Shown here piece after piece: positions 5,979-12,639 of a stretch of 12,639 nt of DNA. This DNA comes from Methanobacteriota archaeon (GTDB lineage Archaea > Altiarchaeota > Altiarchaeia > IMC4 > QMZM01), in NCBI GenBank assembly GCA_903930485.1, contig CAIYYO010000058.1, forward strand, positions 1 through 12,639, given 5' to 3'. Under the pieces are notes generated by a model. It was not told the origin of the DNA. It worked only from the letters and a program-made list of their open reading frames with translations, and ran no database searches. Position 1 is the stretch's first letter. Every line of letters starts with the position of its first letter. The translations under genes and the position numbers were made by a program.

Positions 5979-6062
5979 ATGAAGCGCTTGGCACTTCATG
6001 CTCCTCCGAAAGAGGGTTTGTAAGCGTCAACGCATTAATCCGAGTTCTGACCATTTTTTTTC
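5979..6062 (+). terminator. 3' region of the VWA gene with small stem-loops and a T8 tract
   Basis: The 207-base spacer between the VWA gene and the S8e gene holds ATGAAG/CTTCAT at 5979-5984/5994-5999, CCTC/GAGG around CGAAA at 6003-6015, GCG-TCAA-CGC at 6024-6033, and eight T at 6054-6061. T-runs end transcription in archaea, so this is the likely terminator of the VWA gene. I see no gene in this spacer. Confidence 0.4.
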
Positions 6063-6108
6063 TTAGACTGTTAAGATCTTGCAATAGGTTTATTCGGTCA
6101 CGTTTTCC

Positions 6109-6119
6109 CTATTTATTTA
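6109..6119 (+). promoter_or_regulatory. TATA box for the S8e gene
   Basis: CTATTTATTTA is preceded by CC, a BRE-like context. Its centre is about 36 bases before the ATG at 6150, predicting a short leader of about 10 bases. Confidence 0.45.
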
Positions 6120-6149
6120 GTCTTAATCGTAGTTATTTTAGAGATTAAA

Positions 6150-6503
6150 ATGTATCACGGAAAAGTCACGGAAATGAGGAAGAAGAGGAAGTACGAACAG
6201 GGCAGGAAGCCCGCCGAGACCGCGATAGGCGAGGAGAAAAAGAAGGCCGTCCGGACCAAGGGCGCAGGGTTGAAGATGAAGCTCGTCTCATCGGGTTATG
6301 CGAATGTCGTAGTCAACGGCAAGAACGTCATATGCAAGATACTCGACCTCGTGAAGAACCCGGCCAACAAGGATTTCACAAGGAGGCGGATAATCACCAA
6401 AGGCGCGGTCCTAAGCGTCAAGACCCCGGAGGGCAAGGACATCAGCGTCCGCGTGACTTCGAGGCCGGGCCAGGACGGTTTGATAAACGCCGTCACTGTT
6501 TAA
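6150..6503 (+). CDS. rps8e: 30S ribosomal protein S8e, short N-terminal form
   Basis: S8e is a small-subunit ribosomal protein of archaea and eukaryotes, and its presence fixes the domain. Clear family blocks are KKRKYEQGR, AIGEEKKKAVRTKG, LVKNPANKDFTRRRIITKGAVL and the C-terminal VTSRPGQDGLINAVTV. Archaeal S8e usually has ~125-130 residues and begins like WHGKSLRKPTGGRxRPxR before KKRKYE. Here MYHGKVTEMR leads directly into KKRKYE, so about a dozen residues holding the conserved RKPTGG segment are missing, giving 117 residues. The frame is open upstream, but the TATA position fits the ATG at 6150 with a leader of ~10 bases, so I keep that start. The HprK-PEPCK gene follows 36 bases later. 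Confidence 0.92.
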   Translation: MYHGKVTEMRKKRKYEQGRKPAETAIGEEKKKAVRTKGAGLKMKLVSSGYANVVVNGKNVICKILDLVKNPANKDFTRRRIITKGAVLSVKTPEGKDISVRVTSRPGQDGLINAVTV

Positions 6504-6539
6504 GGCTTTTTCTTTCATGTTAAGGGGTTGGTAAGGCTT

Positions 6540-9239
6540 ATGAACTCGAGCAAGTCCGGAAAGGCTGCGGTAGCGAGAGACTACGGCATCAGCCTCGTTA
6601 AGCGTAACGAGCTTGTGAAATTCGCCGAGCTCTACATGGGCTATGATTCGCTGTACGTCTGGAATGCGAACATAAACGGCATAATCATACAATTGCAGAC
6701 CAACGACCCCCACTACGACGACTTCTGGAGGGAGAACTGGTTCCCTGCAGCATGCGATCACAACCTTTCGCCTCACGCCGTCATTTACGCAGTCAAAGGG
6801 ATAGCGGACACTCCTCCGTCGGCTTACTACAATGCCGAGAGCAAGACCGGTATACTATTCAATATAGATTCATACGCCGAACTCAGGTCTCTTGCGATGG
6901 GTATTTTGATGGAGATATCCGAGGGCAAGAAAGATACGCACTTCCTGCGCGGCGCCCTTGTAGACATGAACGGCGAAGGCGTCGTCATCACCGGAGCGCT
7001 CGGGGCAGGCAAATACACGCACACCTTCCTGCTGCTGGAACTGGAAAGGGCTAGGATACACTCCGACGAACTGATATACGTCGAACACCTCGGAGGACAG
7101 AAGGGCAGGATATCGACCCAGGCATCGGAACGGAAGTTCTACATAAAGAAGGACGTGGAGAAGATAAGCACGCGCCTCAAAGACCTGTTCAAGAAATGCA
7201 AGACCGACAAGGAGTACGTTCTGCTGGACCCCTGGTGGATAGGCGGAGAAGAAAAATACGTCGACACCACGAGGATCAAGGCGATGTTCATACTGGATCC
7301 GGATCCGAAGAGGGCCGATCTCGCCAAGAGGCTTTCTCCCGAGGAGGCGCTGAGCCTTATGATGAAGGCGCAGCCTGCGTTCTTTAATCCGCACAGGCTT
7401 GTGGTCAACGCGGAGAGGGACGAGCTGCAGAGGGAATTCTTGAAGGAAGTGCTCCAGTTCGTATCGTGCTACAGCCTGAATACGGCGAAGCCTTTGTTCG
7501 ACGTCCAGAAGAGGCTTCAGGAAATAATTATCTCGAAGGAATACGCGAAGCCGTATGTCGAGAAGGAGCCGGCGGTCGCGGAACAGCCCCTCGACCTGGA
7601 ATCCCTCGTCGACATGAAGAAGGTCCGCGGATTCGTGGAGTCTATGTATTCGATGCCTAACGTCTCGCACCCGTCGGCCGGAGAGATAAAGACTGCCGCA
7701 GAGGCTTACGGCACGCTGACCAAGTTCGGGAACTATAATTTTGTGTCCACCGTCAAGAACAGGAGCGCGGGGCTCACGGTTTATGTGGGCTCAAAGAAGG
7801 TCGTCCAGCAGAAGCTCTCGCCCAGGCAGAAGGAGATACTCAAAAACCTTCCGAGGACGATGCAGGAAGTAATGGACTACATCCAGAAGGCGCCGTTCGT
7901 CTGCACCGAGAGTACGATGGGGGACAATCCTTACTTTAATCCCTACTGCACCTTGTTCGTCTCCACCCACAGGAAGGAGATGGTAAGGCTCGCGCACATG
8001 ATAAACAAGACCTTGTTCGACCCCAAGAAGGACGCCAAGGGCCCGAGGGAATTCGTGGTCTACATACCGGAGTGGCAGGAGAAAGACCGGCAGATGCTGG
8101 TATTCCCTGAGATAGGCGTCACGTTCGTACTAGGGTCGGACTACTACGGTGAAGCCAAGAAAGGATTCCTTCGCATGGCCATGTGGTACGCGAAACAGGA
8201 AGGCATGCTCGGCCTCCACGCGGGAGCGAAGATAATCAAGGCCCAGGACCAGAAATCGAAAAAGATAAAGCGCTACAGCATGATGATATTCGGCCTCACC
8301 GCTACCGGAAAAACAACGCACAGCTGCCACAACCACGGGTTAGACATCCCGGGAGAAGGGATAGAGATAGCCCAGGACGACGTAGTATTCCTGAAAGACG
8401 ACCTCGCGGCCCTCGGAACCGAGAAAGGATTCTACCTCAAGACCGAAGGCATCGACCCCGCGATACAGCCTTTGATATACCAGGCAGTAACGACACCGGC
8501 TGCGGTCTTCGAGAACGTCGTCGTCGACTATCAGGGCGAGGTCTACTTCGGGGACGAGACGCTGACAGGAAACGGCCGCGGTATAATGCAGAGGGACGAC
8601 TTCGGCCAGTACAAAGCCAAGAGTGTCGACCTACCCCCTTACGACCAACTCGACGGCGTCATAATGGCGTTCATAACCAGAAGACATACCGTTGCGCCGA
8701 TGGCTGCGAAGCTCACCCTCGAGCAAGCCGCCGCAGTATTCATGCTCGGCGAATCCATCGAGACCAGCGGCAGCGACCCCAAGCGCGCAGGCGAATCCGT
8801 CCGCGAAGTCGGAACCAACCCCTTCATCGTAGGCGACTACGCCCAGGAAGGCAACAGGTTCTACGAATACATCAAGAAATACCCCGAGAAGATCCAATGC
8901 TATCTCCTCAACACCGGCGGCGTCGGAGAGATCATCGAGAAAGACGCCGAAGGCAACAGGATAATAAAGCAGAAGGTCAAAAGGATAGAAATAAACGAGA
9001 TGGCGTCGATCATCAGGGGGATAGTACGTGGGACCATCAAATGGAGGAAGGATCCGTATTTCGGGATGCAGGTGCCAGAAGTCGTCGAAGGCGTGGACAT
9101 GGGGAAATATGACCCGGCCAAGTTCTACTCCAAGGAACAGATAGACGGCATGGTGAAGGAACTCAAGAAAGAGCGTGAAGAATACCTGAACAAGTTCCCG
9201 GGGCTGAATGTGAAGATTGTGACGGCATTAAAGGACTAA
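6540..9239 (+). CDS. HprK-like kinase domain fused to ATP-dependent PEP carboxykinase
   Basis: The C-terminal ~530 of 899 residues are a full ATP-type PEP carboxykinase (oxaloacetate + ATP to PEP + CO2 + ADP; gluconeogenesis or anaplerosis). NRSAG resembles the substrate-binding TGRSPKDK. YYGEAKKG supplies Lys540/Lys541, LHAGA supplies His560, the P-loop GLTATGKTT is at 585-593, and QDD at 612-614 matches the metal-binding Asp pair; later come GDETLTGNGRG and LLNTGGVGE. The first ~330 residues are an extra domain of the same HprK/PEPCK superfamily: a hydrophobic strand, GALGAGKYT at 152-160, then HSDELIYVE where HprK has its Asp pair. Its Walker A has Tyr in place of Ser/Thr after Lys158, so phosphotransfer there is uncertain. 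Normal PckA is about 540 residues. I chose the ATG at 6540; a TTG at 6528 would add four residues. The gene follows the S8e gene by 36 bases. Confidence 0.9.
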   Translation: MNSSKSGKAAVARDYGISLVKRNELVKFAELYMGYDSLYVWNANINGIIIQLQTNDPHYDDFWRENWFPAACDHNLSPHAVIYAVKGIADTPPSAYYNAESKTGILFNIDSYAELRSLAMGILMEISEGKKDTHFLRGALVDMNGEGVVITGALGAGKYTHTFLLLELERARIHSDELIYVEHLGGQKGRISTQASERKFYIKKDVEKISTRLKDLFKKCKTDKEYVLLDPWWIGGEEKYVDTTRIKAMFILDPDPKRADLAKRLSPEEALSLMMKAQPAFFNPHRLVVNAERDELQREFLKEVLQFVSCYSLNTAKPLFDVQKRLQEIIISKEYAKPYVEKEPAVAEQPLDLESLVDMKKVRGFVESMYSMPNVSHPSAGEIKTAAEAYGTLTKFGNYNFVSTVKNRSAGLTVYVGSKKVVQQKLSPRQKEILKNLPRTMQEVMDYIQKAPFVCTESTMGDNPYFNPYCTLFVSTHRKEMVRLAHMINKTLFDPKKDAKGPREFVVYIPEWQEKDRQMLVFPEIGVTFVLGSDYYGEAKKGFLRMAMWYAKQEGMLGLHAGAKIIKAQDQKSKKIKRYSMMIFGLTATGKTTHSCHNHGLDIPGEGIEIAQDDVVFLKDDLAALGTEKGFYLKTEGIDPAIQPLIYQAVTTPAAVFENVVVDYQGEVYFGDETLTGNGRGIMQRDDFGQYKAKSVDLPPYDQLDGVIMAFITRRHTVAPMAAKLTLEQAAAVFMLGESIETSGSDPKRAGESVREVGTNPFIVGDYAQEGNRFYEYIKKYPEKIQCYLLNTGGVGEIIEKDAEGNRIIKQKVKRIEINEMASIIRGIVRGTIKWRKDPYFGMQVPEVVEGVDMGKYDPAKFYSKEQIDGMVKELKKEREEYLNKFPGLNVKIVTALKD

Positions 9240-9252
9240 AAGCCCGCGGGGG

Positions 9253-9260
9253 TCTATTTA
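9253..9260 (+). promoter_or_regulatory. TATA box for the lipoprotein gene
   Basis: TCTATTTA lies about 28 bases before the ATG at 9285. This fits a leaderless transcript; no Shine-Dalgarno precedes that ATG. Confidence 0.45.
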
Positions 9261-9284
9261 TTTCCTCCTTACTTTAAACCTTAT

Positions 9285-10781
9285 ATGGCGTCGTTTAAAA
9301 CCGTCCTGCCCTCGCTCGCACTGCTGTCTCTCCTATTATTTACCGGATGCATCTGGGCCCCGCAGACGCCGCATAAGGATTCCTTGAATACGTCGACGTC
9401 GAATGATAACGTCTCATCGACGGGCATGGCTACCGGCTCGACCGAGCTCTCGCCTGAAATATCAACCTCGACGACGACCTCATCCACCGTAAAAACCGAG
9501 GATACTAACGACTCATCCACTACGATGTCTACGGCAAAGAAGAAAAAGACGACGACTACGACAACATCGACGGCCCCCAGCCTCGACGAATCGCTGCCTG
9601 TCCTTGCGAGCGAGAAGACGCCGTATACTTACGTCAATTACGCCGGATTGATCGACGACAAGCCCGTATACGTCGTCGGGCAGGGACGGGACAAGATGTT
9701 CATATACTTCGACGGCAAAGAGTTGGGTAAAAGTTATGGATCTGCCGGAAGCCCTCGGAGCGTCGGCGGCAGGCTCGCCTACGTGGCGCAGAACAAGTCT
9801 AAATACTTCCTTGTCTTAGACGGTGCCGAAGGGAACAAATACGACTACGTCGAGCCGCCGGTTGACGTCGGCGGGAAGCCGGCCTACATCGCCACCAAAG
9901 GCACAAGGAAGTACGCAGTCTACGACGGCAAAGAGTACGGGGACGGGTACGACAACGTCGAATCGTTCGTTGCAGGCATCGTCGGAAACCTTTGCTTCGC
10001 GGGATTGAAAGACAGGAAGGACCATCTCGTCTGCGGCGGGAAGGAGGTAGGCGGTGGCTTTAATTCGATTGCATCGCCGTACGCCGCCGAATACGACGGA
10101 AAACTGTTGTACGTCGGGCAGAACGATTCAACGAAATACGTTATCTACGACGGGAACCTTGTAGGCAACGGTTACCACGACGTCGTCCCTCCGTTCGTTT
10201 CGATCAATGGGAAACTGACGTTCATGGTCGAGGACGAAACGACTCAGGCCGACGGAACGAAAACGGAAAAATACTACATCGTCTACGACGGCAAGGAGAC
10301 TGGCAAAGGCTACGATACCGTCCAGCAGCTCTATCCGGGCGCTACAGAGGCTGACAAGGCGTCTTTCATCGAAGTCGGCGGGAAAATAGCGTACGTGGGC
10401 ATATTGGAGGGCGGCATGTTCATCGCTCTGGATCAAAAGAAGGTCGGCGACACCTACGACCGGGTAAGGGACCTTGCGGCAGTGAACGGCGTGCTCGCAT
10501 TCACAGCCACCAATAACCAGGGACAGGATAACTTCGTGCTCTACGGCAGCGAAGTTGTCAGCCAGGGCTTTAACGACGTATTCTCTTTGCGGGCCGCGGG
10601 CGACAGGGTTGTATACATCGTCTGGGACCCGAACCAGATGAAGTATTTCCTCATGTCCGGGAGCACCAAGGCCAGCGACGGTTTCGACAAGATACAGGAC
10701 AACGAGGTCTACGTCGTCGACGGGAAAGTCCTGTTCATAGGAGAAAAAGAGGGCGAGTGGTATATTGTCAGGGAAAAATAA
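9285..10781 (+). CDS. Secreted lipoprotein with Ser/Thr linker and beta-propeller-like repeats
   Basis: I do not recognise a named family for this 498-residue protein. Residues 1-22 are a lipoprotein-type signal: one Lys, a hydrophobic core, then LFTGC with Cys22 as the probable lipidated residue. Residues ~23-108 are a Ser/Thr-rich linker with several poly-Thr runs, as in the VWA protein of this window. Residues ~113-498 hold about nine to ten units of ~37 residues. Each follows the plan: hydrophobic residue, gGKlaYvg, variable turn, kY.viyDGkevG.gYd.v. Examples are VGGKPAYIA...YAVYDGKEYGDGYDNV and VGGKIAYVG...FIALDQKKVGDTYDRV. Such beta-rich units normally close into a propeller, a ligand- or protein-binding scaffold. 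It is probably tethered to the outer face of the membrane. Catalytic residues are not evident. LeuA follows 47 bases later. Confidence 0.8.
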   Translation: MASFKTVLPSLALLSLLLFTGCIWAPQTPHKDSLNTSTSNDNVSSTGMATGSTELSPEISTSTTTSSTVKTEDTNDSSTTMSTAKKKKTTTTTTSTAPSLDESLPVLASEKTPYTYVNYAGLIDDKPVYVVGQGRDKMFIYFDGKELGKSYGSAGSPRSVGGRLAYVAQNKSKYFLVLDGAEGNKYDYVEPPVDVGGKPAYIATKGTRKYAVYDGKEYGDGYDNVESFVAGIVGNLCFAGLKDRKDHLVCGGKEVGGGFNSIASPYAAEYDGKLLYVGQNDSTKYVIYDGNLVGNGYHDVVPPFVSINGKLTFMVEDETTQADGTKTEKYYIVYDGKETGKGYDTVQQLYPGATEADKASFIEVGGKIAYVGILEGGMFIALDQKKVGDTYDRVRDLAAVNGVLAFTATNNQGQDNFVLYGSEVVSQGFNDVFSLRAAGDRVVYIVWDPNQMKYFLMSGSTKASDGFDKIQDNEVYVVDGKVLFIGEKEGEWYIVREK

Positions 10782-10828
10782 TAGCCGGTGTTTGATTTTT
10801 CTTTACCTATCCTTTATTATATTACACA

Positions 10829-12310
10829 ATGGCACAGACCAGACGGGTTAAAGTGTTTGACACCACCCTCCGGGACGGCGAACAGACGCCGGGTGTCGGA
10901 CTGACGAAGGAGAAGAAACTGGAGATAGCGCACGCCCTGCAGGACCTGGGACTCGATGCCATAGAAGCCGGCTTCCCGATCAATTCAGACATCGAACTCG
11001 AGACCGTCAGGCAGATAGCCAAGGAACTCGACATAACCGTATGCGGTCTAGCACGGGCGCTGCCCGGCGACATAGACGCATGCATCAAGGCCGACGTAGA
11101 CATGATACACGTGTTCATATCCACATCGCCGCAGCACCTGAAATACCAGATGAACAAGACCGAGGACGAAGTCTACGAGATGGCTGTAAGCTCGGTACAG
11201 TATGTTGTCGATCACGGCATAACCTGCATGTTCTCGCCCATGGATGCGACAAGGACCGGCCTCGACTATTTGCTGAGGGTATGCAAAGGTGTGGAGGCTG
11301 CCGGCGCTTCGATAATAAACATACCGGACACTGTCGGAGTGATGTATCCCGAGAAGATGAGAAAACTCGTGGCTGACGTGCGCAAGGAGATAAAGATAGA
11401 CCTGGACGTTCATTGTCACAACGACTTCGGTATGGCTGTCGCGAACACGCTTGCGGCCGTGGAAGGAGGATGCGACCAGGTCCAGGTGACCGTGAACGGT
11501 CTGGGCGAGCGTGCCGGGAATGCGGACCTCGAGCAGGTCGTGATGGCCTTGAAAATGCTCTATGGCATAGAGACCGGCATAAAGACCGAGAAAATTTACC
11601 CAATGAGCAAGCTGGTCGAAAGGCTAACGGGAATAAGAATAATGCCAAATTTCCCCATCGTCGGAGACAACGCGTTCGCGCACGAATCCGGGATACACGT
11701 CCATGCCGTGCTGAAGCGAGCCGAAACCTTCGAGCCGATAAAGCCCGAGATGGTGGGCGCGAAAAGGAAACTGGTATTAGGCAAGCACATCGGGATACAC
11801 GGGATAGATGCGAAGCTCAAGGAGATGGGGATCGCGGTGGACGGGGAGCAGCTGCGCGAGATAACGAATAAAGTCAAAGACCTTGGCGGGAAAGGAAAGA
11901 AGGTCGTCGAAGAAGACCTCGTCGCCATAGCCCAGGACGTCGCAGGCATGGTGCCGCAGAAAGAGAGGCGCGTGCAGATGGTAAATTTCAAGCTTGCTTC
12001 GGAACTCGGCAAAAAACCGTGCGCGACCGTCGTCTTAAAAGTAGACGGGAAAGTAAAGGAAGCGACCGAAGAAGGCGTCGGACCCGTCGACGCAGCGCTG
12101 AAAGCGATAAAGAGCGCCATCGGCCTTGAAGACATCCTTCTCGAAGAATACAGGCTCGACGCGATAACCGGGGGATCCGACGCGCTCGCAGAGGTGACGA
12201 TCACAGTCCGGAAGGGCGGGGATTCGACGCTAGCGAGGGGCGTTCACGAGGACGTCGTCATGGCTTCGGTTACGGCGTTCCTGAACGGGTTGAACAGGAT
12301 ACTAAAGTAA
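10829..12310 (+). CDS. leuA: 2-isopropylmalate synthase (archaeal LeuA/CimA family)
   Basis: The enzyme condenses acetyl-CoA with 2-oxoisovalerate, the first committed step of leucine synthesis, in the cytoplasm. FDTTLRDGEQTPG at 10-22 carries the catalytic Arg15-Asp16. HCHNDFG from 195 holds the metal-binding His195 and His197. GLGERAGNADLE begins at 224, FAHESGIHVH follows, and a C-terminal regulatory (LeuA dimer) domain spans about 378-493. The relatives (R)-citramalate synthase and homocitrate synthase share these motifs. The segments IEAGFP, CMFSPMDATRT and NIPDTVG are typical of isopropylmalate synthases, whereas the citramalate enzyme of Methanocaldococcus has a CDTVG version, so I favour LeuA, with the substrate not fully certain. 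The 493-residue length, with the C-terminal domain present, suggests leucine feedback control. The AT-rich nuclease-like gene begins 2 bases after the stop. Confidence 0.88.
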   Translation: MAQTRRVKVFDTTLRDGEQTPGVGLTKEKKLEIAHALQDLGLDAIEAGFPINSDIELETVRQIAKELDITVCGLARALPGDIDACIKADVDMIHVFISTSPQHLKYQMNKTEDEVYEMAVSSVQYVVDHGITCMFSPMDATRTGLDYLLRVCKGVEAAGASIINIPDTVGVMYPEKMRKLVADVRKEIKIDLDVHCHNDFGMAVANTLAAVEGGCDQVQVTVNGLGERAGNADLEQVVMALKMLYGIETGIKTEKIYPMSKLVERLTGIRIMPNFPIVGDNAFAHESGIHVHAVLKRAETFEPIKPEMVGAKRKLVLGKHIGIHGIDAKLKEMGIAVDGEQLREITNKVKDLGGKGKKVVEEDLVAIAQDVAGMVPQKERRVQMVNFKLASELGKKPCATVVLKVDGKVKEATEEGVGPVDAALKAIKSAIGLEDILLEEYRLDAITGGSDALAEVTITVRKGGDSTLARGVHEDVVMASVTAFLNGLNRILK

Positions 12311-12311
12311 A

Positions 12312-12639
12312 ATGTCTGAAGAAATGCTTATTCAGGACGGTAAAAAATATAAATTGTGGGATTATGATAAAGACGAGGTGAACAATTTTGAACCCATAAT
12401 AATCGAACATGTAAAAGACATTTTTAGTCAGAATGCAATATGTTTATCCAAACAAAAACTAAAAACTCGTTCTGGTGTTGGTTCCATACCCGATGCCCTT
12501 GTCATTGATTTTTCTAACAGTAAATGGTACGTTCTTGAAGTTGAACTATCTAATCATCCTTTACATGACCATGTAGTACCCCAAGTCACTAAATTCATAA
12601 GTGGTATTAGAAATCCTGAGACAAGGAAAATAATTGTTA
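12312..12639 (+). CDS. PD-(D/E)xK nuclease-like protein, 5' part (cut by the window end)
   Basis: The frame is open from ATG at 12312 to the window edge (109 codons, no stop). The visible part has SIPDALVIDFSNSKWYVLEVELS, with Asp61 in a PD motif and Glu76-x-Glu78 after a hydrophobic strand. This is the layout of PD-(D/E)xK nucleases, although the last position is Glu rather than Lys. HPLHDHVVPQVTKFISG follows, a His- and Gln-containing helix often seen in such restriction- or defence-linked proteins. The gene is strikingly AT-rich: bases 12421-12480 hold 18 G+C of 60, against 34 of 60 at 12121-12180 in leuA. This suggests recent acquisition. Function as a nuclease is inferred, and the rest of the protein is outside the window. 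Confidence 0.65.
   Translation, partial: MSEEMLIQDGKKYKLWDYDKDEVNNFEPIIIEHVKDIFSQNAICLSKQKLKTRSGVGSIPDALVIDFSNSKWYVLEVELSNHPLHDHVVPQVTKFISGIRNPETRKIIV

Noticed and set aside
5943..6149. Small RNA gene (C/D box type) in the spacer before S8e
   Set aside because: A CTGA occurs, but no matching C box (RTGATGA) pairs with it. The small stems and the T8 run are better read as the 3' end of the VWA transcript.
8183..9112. 309-codon plus-strand ORF rich in Arg and Pro
   Set aside because: It is an out-of-frame shadow of the PEPCK domain, whose frame contains all the catalytic motifs.

Overview
The window comes from an archaeon. It carries ribosomal protein S8e, a tRNA-Ile without an encoded CCA, a formylmethanofuran:tetrahydromethanopterin formyltransferase (Ftr), a class III (type IV pilin-like) signal peptide, and TATA-like boxes 24-28 bases before start codons, as expected for leaderless transcripts. 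Ftr together with very Thr-rich surface proteins suits a euryarchaeal or Altiarchaeota-like lineage with a tetrahydromethanopterin C1 pathway. The exact lineage is an inference. Base composition is about half G+C for most of the window and drops sharply in the last 330 bases.

Left part (1-2642): the 3' end of an unrecognised gene faces a minus-strand pair, a flavodoxin and an acylphosphatase-like fusion protein. The flavodoxin is divergent from a YkgJ-type CxxCxxCC cysteine-cluster protein on the plus strand. Next, on the minus strand, is a small ORF of 48 codons overlapping an AbiEii/MNT-like nucleotidyltransferase. This resembles an accessory or toxin-antitoxin-like module with its own promoter.

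Middle (2643-3110): this is the most unusual stretch. tRNA-Ile(GAU) lies on the minus strand. Its last ~26 bases plus 14 bases of 3' flank are duplicated 295 bp downstream (2703-2742 versus 2998-3037, 37 of 40 identical). Between the copies are about a dozen short, nearly perfect hairpins set almost end to end, with no credible protein. It looks like a small tRNA-anchored element made of stem-loops, or a multi-hairpin RNA.

Right part (3173-12310): Ftr (minus) is divergent from a 580-residue surface protein with a class III pilin signal, a beta-rich stalk, a Ser/Thr linker and a Cys-rich von Willebrand A domain. Then come S8e with an unusually short N-terminus, a ~900-residue protein joining an HprK-like P-loop domain to a complete ATP-dependent PEP carboxykinase, a lipoprotein with a Ser/Thr linker and ~9-10 beta-propeller-like repeats, and an archaeal 2-isopropylmalate synthase. 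The window ends in an AT-rich partial gene resembling PD-(D/E)xK nuclease-like proteins, probably the edge of an acquired region.

The genes do not form one pathway. Ftr, PEPCK and LeuA point to C1 metabolism, gluconeogenesis/anaplerosis and leucine synthesis. The VWA pilin and the propeller lipoprotein share a Thr-linker design and are cell-surface proteins. The candidates for something undescribed are the hairpin-array element at tRNA-Ile, the kinase-PEPCK fusion and the VWA-tipped class III pilin.
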